64,000 bases of DNA, taken from assembly GCA_017305715.1 (NCBI GenBank), contig JAFKKG010000041.1, positions 1 to 64,000 on the forward strand, in the 5' to 3' direction. Below, piece after piece: positions 16,439-24,120 of this stretch. This DNA comes from Hyphomicrobiales bacterium (GTDB taxonomy: Bacteria > Pseudomonadota > Alphaproteobacteria > Rhizobiales > Xanthobacteraceae). The notes beneath the pieces were generated by a model. The model did not search any database and was not told where the DNA came from. It saw nothing but the letters and a program-made list of their open reading frames with translations. How positions within the stretch are numbered: position 1 is the first letter of the stretch; every line of letters begins with the position of its first letter. The position numbers and the translations under genes were made by a program.

Positions 16439-17206
16439 TCATCCGAATTTCGGACCACGCGATTGCGGATCGTACCAGTCCGCCTTCGACAGGGCATCGA
16501 CGAGGCTGGTCCGGTCGGGCGGCCCGCTGGCGGCGGGCAGCTTGACCAGGAGATCGCCGTTGACGTCGATGGCTCTCGTCTCGCCGGCTTTGCGCCGCGG
16601 TAGCCGCTCCAGATAATCCCTGGCGATGGCGTCGAAACCGCGCTCGTTCCAGCGGTCGAACGCGGTCATCAGATGGCGCGCGAAGCTGCCGATGATCGCG
16701 TCGGCATCGACCATCTCGAAGCCTGCGCCCAGCATCGAGACTCCCGATGCGGCCTGCACCTCGTCGAGATGCACCATGTCGGCGGCGCGCAGGATGACGC
16801 CGAATACCAGCCAGTTTGGTACCTCGCTCTCGGCGCAATCGCCGGGCCAGCCAAGCCGCGCGCCGCCGAGCAATCCGGCGTCGAACCTGATCGCGTCGGG
16901 CCATTCGAAGGCCACCTCCCGCTCCGGCGGGCAATGCGCCGCGATCGCATCGGCCACGGCATTCATGCCGGCGAAGAACGCCCGGCGCGCCGATGTCAGG
17001 GGCTCGTCCGGTTCGAGCACCACGGCGAACTCGACCAGGTCGTAACGCCGCACCCAGATCAGCGTGCCGGCCCCCGCCTCGTTTGCGATTTCGCAACCAT
17101 GGGCAAACGCATCGCCGAGTTCGCGCAGCGCGACCAAAGTATAACCGGGGGGCAGATCGGGCGTCTGATCCACTTCCCCGAGACGCGACATCATCGAACG
17201 GCTCAT
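16439..17206 (-). CDS. Biotin/lipoate-protein-ligase-like protein, probably non-canonical
   Basis: 255 residues. The fold signature of the biotin/lipoate ligase superfamily is visible: LPPGYTLVALRELGDAFAHG, LIWVRRYDLVEFAVVLEPDE, and EWPDAIRFDAGLLGGARLGW, which corresponds to the KWPND...GKLAGIL region of BirA. The lysines that hold the acyl-adenylate in true ligases are absent there, and no GRGRxGR loop is seen, so ordinary biotin or lipoate transfer is doubtful. It leads the leftward accessory operon and is divergent from the polyferredoxin gene. ATG codons at 17206, 17194 and 17191 all could start it; 17206 gives the longest reasonable product. The substrate is unknown. Confidence 0.75.
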   Translation of the reverse strand: MSRSMMSRLGEVDQTPDLPPGYTLVALRELGDAFAHGCEIANEAGAGTLIWVRRYDLVEFAVVLEPDEPLTSARRAFFAGMNAVADAIAAHCPPEREVAFEWPDAIRFDAGLLGGARLGWPGDCAESEVPNWLVFGVILRAADMVHLDEVQAASGVSMLGAGFEMVDADAIIGSFARHLMTAFDRWNERGFDAIARDYLERLPRRKAGETRAIDVNGDLLVKLPAASGPPDRTSLVDALSKADWYDPQSRGPKFG

Positions 17207-17326
17207 CCCGTGTTTTGCTAAATTGCTTTGCAATCCGCCGGTGTATGCTATCCCCCTCGGGTCCGCAACGCGAGCGGAACCAGACAAGGGACCACGCGAT
17301 ATGCGCGCTGGTTCAGGAAGTTAACC
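17207..17326. promoter_or_regulatory. Divergent promoter region of the two FDH accessory operons
   Basis: These 120 bases separate the leftward ligase-like operon from the rightward polyferredoxin operon. A 5-3-5 dyad, ATTGC-TTT-GCAAT (17222-17234), lies in the only AT-rich part. Convincing -35/-10 pairs could not be picked by eye. Confidence 0.4.
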
Positions 17327-19360
17327 ATGGCTACGGCGTCTCATCTTCTGATTTGCAGTTGCGAGAAGACCATGCCGCTCGATGCGCCGGCGATCAACCG
17401 CGGCTGCGCCGGAAAGATCACCCAAGCCAACCAGCTCTGCGGCCTCGAACTCGACCGGTTCAAGCAGGCGCTTGCCGACGGCGCGCCGATCACGGTGGCG
17501 TGTACCCAGGAAGCGCCGCTGTTCCGCGAAGTCGCCGGGGATTTCCCGCAAGCACAGCTCACTTTCGCCAACATCCGCGAAACCGGCGGCTGGTCGAACG
17601 ATGCGGCGGCGGCCGGCCCGAAGGCCGCGGCGCTGATCGCGGCCGCCCAGGAAGACATGCCGCCGATTTCAATGGTGACGCTGGAGAGTAGCGGCGTCGC
17701 GCTGATCTATGGCCGTGACGAAGTCGCCATCGAGGCGGCGCAGCGGCTCGCCGACCGTCTCGATATCACCGTGCTGCTGTCCAAGCCCGGCGACGTCGTC
17801 CCACGCCGGAGCAATGAGTTTCCGGTCCTCAAGGGCACGGTGCGCAACGCGCGCGGCCATCTCGGCGCGTTTGAACTCGGGATCGACGATTACGCGCTGC
17901 CCCTGCCCTCCTCGCGCGCAAAACTCCTGTTCGGACCCGCGCGTAATGGCGCGACGTCGACCTGTGACCTGATCCTCGATCTCAGCGACGGCACGCCGCT
18001 GTTCCCGGCGCATGAACTGCGTCCGGGATATCTGCGCGCCGATCCGCGCGACCGCGCCGCCGTCGAGCGCGCGATCGCGGATGCGGGCAATCTGGTCGGC
18101 ACCTTCGACAAGCCGCGCTTCATTCAATTCGAGGAAGCACTCTGCGCCCATTCGCGTTCCGGCATTACCGGATGCACGCGCTGCCTCGATCTCTGCCCGA
18201 CCGGCGCGATCACGCCTGACGGCAACGCCGTCGCGATCGACGCCGATGTGTGCGCCGGCTGCGGCGCCTGCGCCTCGGTCTGTCCGACCGGCGCGGCATC
18301 CTATGCCCTGCCCAGTGCGGACGCGCTGATGCGGCGATTGCGCACGCTGCTGCAGACCTATCGCAAGGCGGGTGGCAGCGACGCGATCGTGCTGCTTCAC
18401 GACGGCGAACATGGCGATGCGCTGATCGACGCACTGGCCCGGTTCGGCGCGGGACTGCCGGCCCATGTGCTGCCGCTGCGCGTCAATGAAGTCACGCAAC
18501 TCGGACCGGAGAACCTTGCCGCGGTCTTTGCCTATGGCGGCAGCGGCGTGGCGATCCTGACGCGCGGAAAACCCAAACACGATATCGCCGGACTGCGCCG
18601 CGCCGCTGAGACGTCCGATACCGTTGTGGCCGCTCTCGGCTTCGGCGTGGGTCTCGTCCAAATCATCGAGACCGACGACCCGGACCAGTTGCGCGCGATG
18701 CTCGATGCGGCGGCGGTTGGCGTCGCGACGCCAAGGCCGGCCGCCTTCGTGCCGCGCGGCGCCAAGCGCGGCGTGCTCGAAACAGTTTTCCGCGAACTGC
18801 ACCTCGCCGCTCCCGCGCCGGTCGATGCGGTGCCGCTGGCGCCCGGCGCGCCGTTCGGCGGCGTCCACCTCAATGTCGAGGGCTGCACGCTGTGCCATGC
18901 CTGCGTCACCGCCTGCCCGACCGGCGCGCTGTCTGACAATCCCGACCGCGCCATGCTGCGTTTCACCGAAAGCCTCTGCGTGCAGTGCGGCCTCTGCGAA
19001 GCGACCTGTCCGGAAAAGGTGATCACGATCGAGCCGCGGCTGGATTTCACGGCCTGGAACGCGCCGCTGCGCGTGCTCAAGGAGGAAGAGCCGTTCAACT
19101 GCATCGCCTGCGGCAAGCCGTTCGGCACCAAAAGCTCGATCGAGCGGGTTTTGGCAAAACTCGGCGAGAAGCACTGGATGTTCCAGGGCGCCAACGCCAG
19201 GCGTATCGATGTCATCAAGATGTGCGCGGATTGCCGCGTCGAAGCCGTGGTCAATGAAGGATTCGACCCGCACGGCGCGCCGCAGCGACCGGCCGTGATG
19301 TCGACCGAAGATTATCTGCGCGCGCGCGAGGCCAAGAAGGGCGATCCCCTTGGATCGTAA
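17327..19360 (+). CDS. Multi-cluster 4Fe-4S polyferredoxin of the FDH accessory locus
   Basis: 677 residues from the ATG at 17327 (AGGAAG upstream). The N-terminal part has scattered cysteines (LLICSCEKTM, RGCAGKI, VACTQEA), recalling HdrA/CoB-CoM-reductase-type proteins. Two ferredoxin motifs follow (CTRCLDLCPTGAI and CAGCGACASVCPTG), then a Rossmann-like linker. Two more motifs (CTLCHACVTACPTG and CVQCGLCEATCPEK) come later, and last a CIAC...CADC pair. It therefore can hold at least four [4Fe-4S] clusters plus a further metal site. No signal peptide is present, so it is cytoplasmic. It may supply electrons or clusters for dehydrogenase maturation, or link cytoplasmic electron pools to it. 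The Mrp-type gene follows immediately. Confidence 0.85.
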   Translation: MATASHLLICSCEKTMPLDAPAINRGCAGKITQANQLCGLELDRFKQALADGAPITVACTQEAPLFREVAGDFPQAQLTFANIRETGGWSNDAAAAGPKAAALIAAAQEDMPPISMVTLESSGVALIYGRDEVAIEAAQRLADRLDITVLLSKPGDVVPRRSNEFPVLKGTVRNARGHLGAFELGIDDYALPLPSSRAKLLFGPARNGATSTCDLILDLSDGTPLFPAHELRPGYLRADPRDRAAVERAIADAGNLVGTFDKPRFIQFEEALCAHSRSGITGCTRCLDLCPTGAITPDGNAVAIDADVCAGCGACASVCPTGAASYALPSADALMRRLRTLLQTYRKAGGSDAIVLLHDGEHGDALIDALARFGAGLPAHVLPLRVNEVTQLGPENLAAVFAYGGSGVAILTRGKPKHDIAGLRRAAETSDTVVAALGFGVGLVQIIETDDPDQLRAMLDAAAVGVATPRPAAFVPRGAKRGVLETVFRELHLAAPAPVDAVPLAPGAPFGGVHLNVEGCTLCHACVTACPTGALSDNPDRAMLRFTESLCVQCGLCEATCPEKVITIEPRLDFTAWNAPLRVLKEEEPFNCIACGKPFGTKSSIERVLAKLGEKHWMFQGANARRIDVIKMCADCRVEAVVNEGFDPHGAPQRPAVMSTEDYLRAREAKKGDPLGS

Positions 19361-19370
19361 GGAACCAGGC

Positions 19371-20207
19371 GTGTCCGCCACCCAGCCAGCAACGTCGCGC
19401 GCGTCGGGCATTCCCGGCGTCAAGCACGTCATCGCGATCGCCTCCGGCAAGGGTGGCGTCGGCAAGTCCACCACCGCGTGCAATCTCGCGCTCGGCTTTG
19501 CCGCGATCGGGCTGAAAGCCGGAATCCTCGACGCCGATATTTATGGCCCGTCGCAACCAAGGCTGTTCGGCCTGCGCGGCAAGCCGCGCCAGGTCGGTCC
19601 GCGCATGCTGGAGCCGCTGGAGCGCTATGGCGTCAAGGTGATGTCGATCGGCTTCCTGGTCGAGGAAGACTCCGCCATGATCTGGCGCGGCGCGATGGTG
19701 ATCTCGGCGATCACGCAATTGCTGCGCGAGGTGGCGTGGGGCGACCTCGATATATTGGTCATCGACCTGCCGCCCGGCACCGGCGATGCGCAACTGACGA
19801 TGGCGCAGCAGGCGCCGCTGGCGGGCGCCGTGATCGTCTCGACGCCGCAGGACATCGCACTGATCGATGCGCGGCGCGGGATTGCAATGTTCGAGAAAGT
19901 GAACATCCCGATCCTCGGCCTGATCGAAAACATGTCGGCGTTCTGCTGCCCGGCCTGCCAGAAACTCACGCCGATCTTCGGCCATGGCGGCGCACGGCAG
20001 GAAGCCGAGCGGCGCGGGATTCCGTTTCTCGGCGAGATCCCGCTCGATATCAAACTTCGCAAAACGTCCGACGATGGACGACCGGTGGTGGCGAGCGAAC
20101 CAGACGGCGTTCATGCGCGCCATTACATCGGCATCGCCCGCGAAGTCTGGGCGACGATCGCCTCCGGCGCGGCAAGCCGGCCGCCGCCCCGCATTGTCAT
20201 TGAGTGA
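19371..20207 (+). CDS. Mrp/NBP35-family P-loop ATPase (Fe-S carrier type)
   Basis: 278 residues from a GTG at 19371 with AAGGA 7 bases upstream; an in-frame TTG at 19350 that overlaps the previous gene has no such site. A deviant Walker A, SGKGGVGKSTTACNLALG, is followed by DADIYGPSQPRL and the Walker B-like VIDLPPGTGDAQL. The CPAC pair (FCCPACQKL) bridges an Fe-S cluster in Mrp/ApbC dimers. The DUF59 domain of longer Mrp proteins is absent. It probably loads or carries Fe-S clusters, here perhaps for the neighbouring polyferredoxin or formate dehydrogenase. It lies 10 bases after the polyferredoxin gene. Confidence 0.88.
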   Translation: MSATQPATSRASGIPGVKHVIAIASGKGGVGKSTTACNLALGFAAIGLKAGILDADIYGPSQPRLFGLRGKPRQVGPRMLEPLERYGVKVMSIGFLVEEDSAMIWRGAMVISAITQLLREVAWGDLDILVIDLPPGTGDAQLTMAQQAPLAGAVIVSTPQDIALIDARRGIAMFEKVNIPILGLIENMSAFCCPACQKLTPIFGHGGARQEAERRGIPFLGEIPLDIKLRKTSDDGRPVVASEPDGVHARHYIGIAREVWATIASGAASRPPPRIVIE

Positions 20208-20330
20208 AGGAAACGGCCCGCCTCATTGCATCGCAGCGAGAATGCAGGATGCACACGCGATTGTGCCGCGTCGATTTTCGGGATACGAGAGCTTCATAAT
20301 TATTTTTTCAAAGTATATAGGGAGCAAATC

Positions 20331-20837
20331 GTGCGCATATTCGGACACCTTGGATTAGCGACTGCGACTCTCTTGTTCGCCCTGACCGCCAATGGACCCC
20401 TGGCTCAAGCCGACACCCTGAAAGAGGCCACGACGGCATTTGCGAAAAAGCAATATGCCGCGGCGATAAAGCTGTTCCGTCCGCTTGCGGAAAAAGGCAA
20501 CGCGATCGCGCAATACAAGGTCGCGGTCATGCACCGGATGGGCCTCGGTGTTCCCAAGAGCGAAAAGGAAGCGCGGAAGTGGAGCCGGCTCGCCGCCAGG
20601 CAAGGTAACCCCCAGGCGCAGACATTGCTCGGCAGTCTCTACTACAAGGCCAGCGGCGAGGAATCGCCCGACGTCCTTCGTGCCTATATGTGGTATGAAG
20701 TGGCGGCGACGCAGGGCGACGCCGAGGCCAGGAAGGATCTGGCCTTGCTCACAAAGGAGTTGACCCCGCAACAGGTCGCCGAGGGGCGCGAGAAGGCGCA
20801 GAAATGCAAATCGTCCCGCTACGAGCAGTGCGATTGA
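20331..20837 (+). CDS. Exported Sel1-repeat protein
   Basis: 168 residues from a GTG at 20331 with AGGGAG 6 bases upstream; the ATG at 20226 would add 35 residues before the signal peptide and was rejected. The signal peptide ends near AQA. Two to three Sel1/TPR-like repeats follow: AIKLFRPLAEKGNAIAQYKV, ARKWSRLAARQGNPQAQTLL and AYMWYEVAATQGDAEARKDL. The C-terminus carries two cysteines (KCKSSRYEQC). Such proteins act as periplasmic protein-interaction scaffolds; the partner is unknown. The upstream DNA is AT-rich (TTCATAATTATTTTTTC), likely its promoter. Confidence 0.82.
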   Translation: MRIFGHLGLATATLLFALTANGPLAQADTLKEATTAFAKKQYAAAIKLFRPLAEKGNAIAQYKVAVMHRMGLGVPKSEKEARKWSRLAARQGNPQAQTLLGSLYYKASGEESPDVLRAYMWYEVAATQGDAEARKDLALLTKELTPQQVAEGREKAQKCKSSRYEQCD

Positions 20838-20897
20838 TCGAACGCAGCTAGCGATTACGGCGCGGCGGTTCGCATCCTCGACATCACAGCGCCGCGT

Positions 20898-21185
20898 TCA
20901 TCCCTTTGGCTTGGAATCCGGCGGGCAATCCTTCCCGACCACCATCGGTTTGCCGCCGCTTTGCACCGTGGGTGCGGCCGAGTTCGCGCCGCCGGCTTCG
21001 GGGAGGATTGCGCTCTTTTCGATAGCCATTGAATTCGACGTCTTCTCGTCACCGCTTCCCGAGGTCGCAGAGCCCGTTGTCGTGCAACTGGTCTCCGGCT
21101 TTTCGCTCGAGGGCGTGGTCGATTGAGCGATCGCGGGTGCGACGACCAACGTTCCCATCAGAATGGCTGCCGCAACACGGATCAT
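20898..21185 (-). CDS. Small secreted protein of unknown function
   Basis: 95 residues from the ATG at 21185 with AAGGAG upstream; a longer frame to 21233 lacks a site. A signal peptide (MIRVAAAILMGTLVVAPAIA) is followed by a low-complexity Ser/Thr/Gly/Lys-rich region with two cysteines (ETSCTTTG and GKDCPPDSKPKG) that could form a disulfide. No domain is recognised. It is convergent with the Sel1 gene. A weak CGCGGCG/CGCCGCG hairpin (20861-20896) between them could end both transcripts. Confidence 0.65.
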   Translation of the reverse strand: MIRVAAAILMGTLVVAPAIAQSTTPSSEKPETSCTTTGSATSGSGDEKTSNSMAIEKSAILPEAGGANSAAPTVQSGGKPMVVGKDCPPDSKPKG

Positions 21186-21361
21186 GTTCAGCTCCTTGAA
21201 CGAAAAAACAGGTTTTCGAAACCTCGAAGACAAACGTTCTGCAACAACGATGGTTCCCCGCGGCCTTTCAGCTCGGAACGGCAGCGCGATGTCGCATTTG
21301 ATCTCCTTGAGAGACGGAGGATTCGTCTCCTGAAGTCGTCATTGTCGGAACGCCGCGCCGC

Positions 21362-22387
21362 CTAACGGGCCTCCTCGAATCCCGCGAGCACGGAAGTCAG
21401 GTTCGTTCCCAGAATGTCGGAGAGATATCCGCCTTCCTGAACGAACACGGTCGGAAGCCCGAGCCGTGCGATGGCGGCACCGATGCGCCGGAATCCGGCT
21501 GTGGTCACGGCGAGCCCCGCCAGCGGATCATGCTCCGATGCATCGAGGCCGAGGGCGACCACCAGCGCGCCGGGCGCAAAGGCATCGATGGCTTTCCTGG
21601 CAACACCCAGCGCCTCCATATAGCCGTCATCGCCGGTACCGATCGGCAGCGGAATATTGAGATTGGCGCCGAGACCGGGCCCCGCGCCACGCTCATGCGC
21701 ATAGCCCCAAACGAACGGATAGTAGGACGTCGGATCGGCGTGGATCGACACCGTGAACACATCCGGCTGTTCGTAAAAAATGCCCTGCGTGCCGTTGCCG
21801 TGGTGGACGTCGACATCGAGGATGACCACGCGCTCATGCCGCTGGCGCAGATGCGCTGCCGCGATCGCGCTGTTGTTGAAGAAGCAGAAGCCACCGGCCA
21901 TGTCGCGATAAGCATGATGGCCGGGCGGACGGCACAGCGCGTAGCTGGCGTCTTCACCATCCATGACGAGCTGGGCCGCCGTCGCCGCCACATCCGTCGC
22001 CGCGCACGCCGCAGCAAAGGTGCCTGGACCGATCGGCGCTGCGGTATCGGCCGTATGCCAGCCGAGCTTGCCAACGATATGGGCCGGATAGGTCGCGGCG
22101 TGGCGCACCGGGTGAATGTTGGCGATCATTTCCGGGCCGGCATTGCCGAGCGCGGCCCAAGCCTCCCAGGCTTCGGCGAGAAAGCCGAGATATTCCGGGC
22201 TGTGAATCCGCGCGCGCGGGCCCTGCCCGAACAGGGTGGGCGCAACCAGATCATGCTTGCCCGCTTTCAATCCCGCGAGCAGCCGGTCGGCACGTTCGGG
22301 CTGCTCGGTAGTGCGCTGGACGACGCCGCGGACCAGAAAGAATTGCGGATCGTGGCTGCGATGCAGTTCAGTGTAGACGGCCTTCAC
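21362..22387 (-). CDS. Histone-deacetylase-family amidohydrolase (acetylpolyamine amidohydrolase-like)
   Basis: 341 residues, the same length as the characterised Mycoplana acetylpolyamine amidohydrolase. Zinc ligands are visible as D193 and H195 in LDVDVHHGNGTQ and D282 in LGLDASEHDPL. The catalytic histidine pair is H157-H158 in RPPGHHA, and the transition-state tyrosine is Y321 in EGGY. It should remove acetyl groups from acetylated polyamines or similar amines in the cytoplasm, although related proteins deacetylate acetoin-pathway or protein lysines. It lies just downstream of a GntR gene on the same strand, and opposite to an aldolase/ABC-transporter operon. Confidence 0.85.
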   Translation of the reverse strand: MKAVYTELHRSHDPQFFLVRGVVQRTTEQPERADRLLAGLKAGKHDLVAPTLFGQGPRARIHSPEYLGFLAEAWEAWAALGNAGPEMIANIHPVRHAATYPAHIVGKLGWHTADTAAPIGPGTFAAACAATDVAATAAQLVMDGEDASYALCRPPGHHAYRDMAGGFCFFNNSAIAAAHLRQRHERVVILDVDVHHGNGTQGIFYEQPDVFTVSIHADPTSYYPFVWGYAHERGAGPGLGANLNIPLPIGTGDDGYMEALGVARKAIDAFAPGALVVALGLDASEHDPLAGLAVTTAGFRRIGAAIARLGLPTVFVQEGGYLSDILGTNLTSVLAGFEEAR

Positions 22388-22453
22388 GCGAATACTCCCT
22401 TCGCTAGGAAATGAAATCTGGTGTGCGCCGGCATGCGTGAGCGACGACGCCGA

Positions 22454-23140
22454 TTATGCTGGAATCTCCCGCACGAGTTTTGAAACCTCGCGCCAGGCGT
22501 GGCCGATGTGGTAATCGACATGCGCGACGATGCGTTCGGGATGGCCCTGTTCGATCGCAGCCAGCACCGGTTCATGGGTCCGCGCGATTTCATGGGGATC
22601 GTCGTAGAGCCGGCCGATCAGGCCGATCACCATCCGCAGTTCGGATGCGAGATCGTCGAACAGCCGCAGCAGCCGCCGGTTCGCCGCGACCTCGCAGATC
22701 AGGCGGTGAAAGCGGTAATCCTCCTCGACCTGCCTTGCGGGATCGTCCAAATCGGCGGTCTGGTGCAGCACGTCGATCTGCCGCCGCAGCATGTCGCGCG
22801 TTTCCGGCGTAAGATTGCGCGCGGCGAGCACGGCCGCATGCCGTTCGACGCACAGCCTGAGGTCATAGATGTCGTCGATATCGTCGGCGGCGAATTTCCG
22901 CACGAAGAAGCCGCGGCGCGGACTGGCCACGAGCAGCCCCTGTTGCTCCAGCAGCCGTGCAGCCTCGCGCACCGGCGCCCGGCTCACCCCAAGCTCCCTC
23001 GCGATCCCCGCTTCCACGACCTTGGAACCCGGCGCCAGCCGGCCCTCGACCACCGCCTGCGTCAAGACACGGGCCACCTGACCGACGAGATCGGTGTCGG
23101 CAAGGGCTGGTAATCCGACCGGCGGAGACAGTGTGCGCAT
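22454..23140 (-). CDS. GntR-family regulator, FCD (FadR/VanR) type
   Basis: 228 residues. The N-terminal winged helix (about 15-80) has the GntR pattern VVEAGIARELGVSRAPVREAARLLEQQGLL. The C-terminal FCD domain (about 90-220) has metal-site helices with DYRFHRLICEVA, HEPVLAAIEQG and HVDYHIGHAW. FCD regulators usually repress small-acid catabolism until a carboxylate inducer binds. It is divergent from the class II aldolase/ABC operon and upstream of the amidohydrolase gene, so both are candidate targets. Confidence 0.9.
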   Translation of the reverse strand: MRTLSPPVGLPALADTDLVGQVARVLTQAVVEGRLAPGSKVVEAGIARELGVSRAPVREAARLLEQQGLLVASPRRGFFVRKFAADDIDDIYDLRLCVERHAAVLAARNLTPETRDMLRRQIDVLHQTADLDDPARQVEEDYRFHRLICEVAANRRLLRLFDDLASELRMVIGLIGRLYDDPHEIARTHEPVLAAIEQGHPERIVAHVDYHIGHAWREVSKLVREIPA

Positions 23141-23165
23141 AAAAATGGTCCGTTCAGGCTTGATG

Positions 23166-23225
23166 TCGGCCGTTTTTGGCCGATTTTACCACTTGTATAT
23201 TATTTAGACGTCGATTGTCGACAGT
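23166..23225. promoter_or_regulatory. Candidate GntR operators between divergent genes
   Basis: TCGGCC and GGCCGA (23166-23171 and 23178-23183) form a perfect dyad around GTTTTT. Further right, ATTGTCGACAGT (23214-23225) is a near-perfect palindrome centred on TCGA. Both lie between the GntR gene and the aldolase/ABC operon. Either may bind the GntR protein; the first could alternatively be an RNA hairpin. Confidence 0.4.
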
Positions 23226-23292
23226 TTAGACTTGCCATATGCTATATCGCAGTGCAACCCTTGGAGCAGCTCAAAAAGGGTGCACCGCAACA

Positions 23293-24066
23293 ATGACAGC
23301 CCACGTACCGCCCCCTTCCGTCAAGGATGGATCCGGGCAAGCCCGGATCGATCTCGCCGCCGCCTACCGGCTGATCCACCGGCTTGGCCTCGACGACAGC
23401 ATCTACACCCACATCTCGGCCCGGCTCCCCGGCAGCCATGACCGCTTTCTGATCAACCCCTACGGCCTGCGGTTTGAAGAGGTCACGGCGTCCAACCTGG
23501 TCACCGTCGACATCGACGGCAACGTCATCGACGATCCCCTGAACCTCGGCATCAACCCGGCCGGTTTCACCATTCACAGCGCCGTGCATGCGGCGCGGAC
23601 CGATGCGGCCTGCGTGCTGCACACCCACACCGTCGCCGGCGTCGCGGTATCCTGCCAGAAGCAGGGATTGCTGCCGCTCAATCAGTGGTCGATGCAGTTC
23701 ACGGATCGCCTCGCCTATCACGACTATGAAGGCATCGCGCTCGATCTGGATGAGCGCGAGCGGCTGGTCGCCGATCTCGGCGACAAATTCGTGATGGTCT
23801 TGCGCAACCACGGCATGCTCACATGCGGCCGTTCCGTCGCCGAGGCCTTCAAGCTGATGCACAATCTGGAACGCTCCTGCCAAGCACAGCTTGCGGTGCA
23901 GGGCGCTGGCGCCGAGATCATGCCGCTCTCGGCAAACGTCGCCCGCAAAACCGCCGGGCAATACGCGACCTTTTACGACAGCATCGAAGTCGCCGGTGTC
24001 CCCGATATCGAATGGGTCGCCTTCAAGCGGATGCTGGAACGGTCAGATCCGGACTTCATGAACTAG
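23293..24066 (+). CDS. Class II aldolase/adducin-domain protein
   Basis: 257 residues from the ATG at 23293; the longer frame from 23239 begins in the promoter. It has the FucA/adducin zinc site (VLHTHTVAG, with a later NHGML histidine). The opening is AYRLIHRLGLDDSIYTHISARLPG. Bacterial members cleave or decarboxylate small sugar-acid phosphates or related hydroxy acids, and the substrate cannot be read from sequence. It is the first gene of a rightward unit leading into a dipeptide-type ABC transporter. The ribosome-binding site is weak. Confidence 0.82.
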   Translation: MTAHVPPPSVKDGSGQARIDLAAAYRLIHRLGLDDSIYTHISARLPGSHDRFLINPYGLRFEEVTASNLVTVDIDGNVIDDPLNLGINPAGFTIHSAVHAARTDAACVLHTHTVAGVAVSCQKQGLLPLNQWSMQFTDRLAYHDYEGIALDLDERERLVADLGDKFVMVLRNHGMLTCGRSVAEAFKLMHNLERSCQAQLAVQGAGAEIMPLSANVARKTAGQYATFYDSIEVAGVPDIEWVAFKRMLERSDPDFMN

Positions 24067-24120
24067 CCGCACTCATTCCAACGCAACGCGCGCCGGTCAG
24101 GCGATCGAGAGAGAGGTGTC

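Noticed and set aside
17669-19483. A 604-codon open frame on the minus strand opposite the polyferredoxin gene
   Set aside because: The opposite strand encodes a protein with clear ferredoxin motifs. The antisense translation is Arg/Ala/His-rich with no domain, the usual by-product of GC-rich third codon positions.
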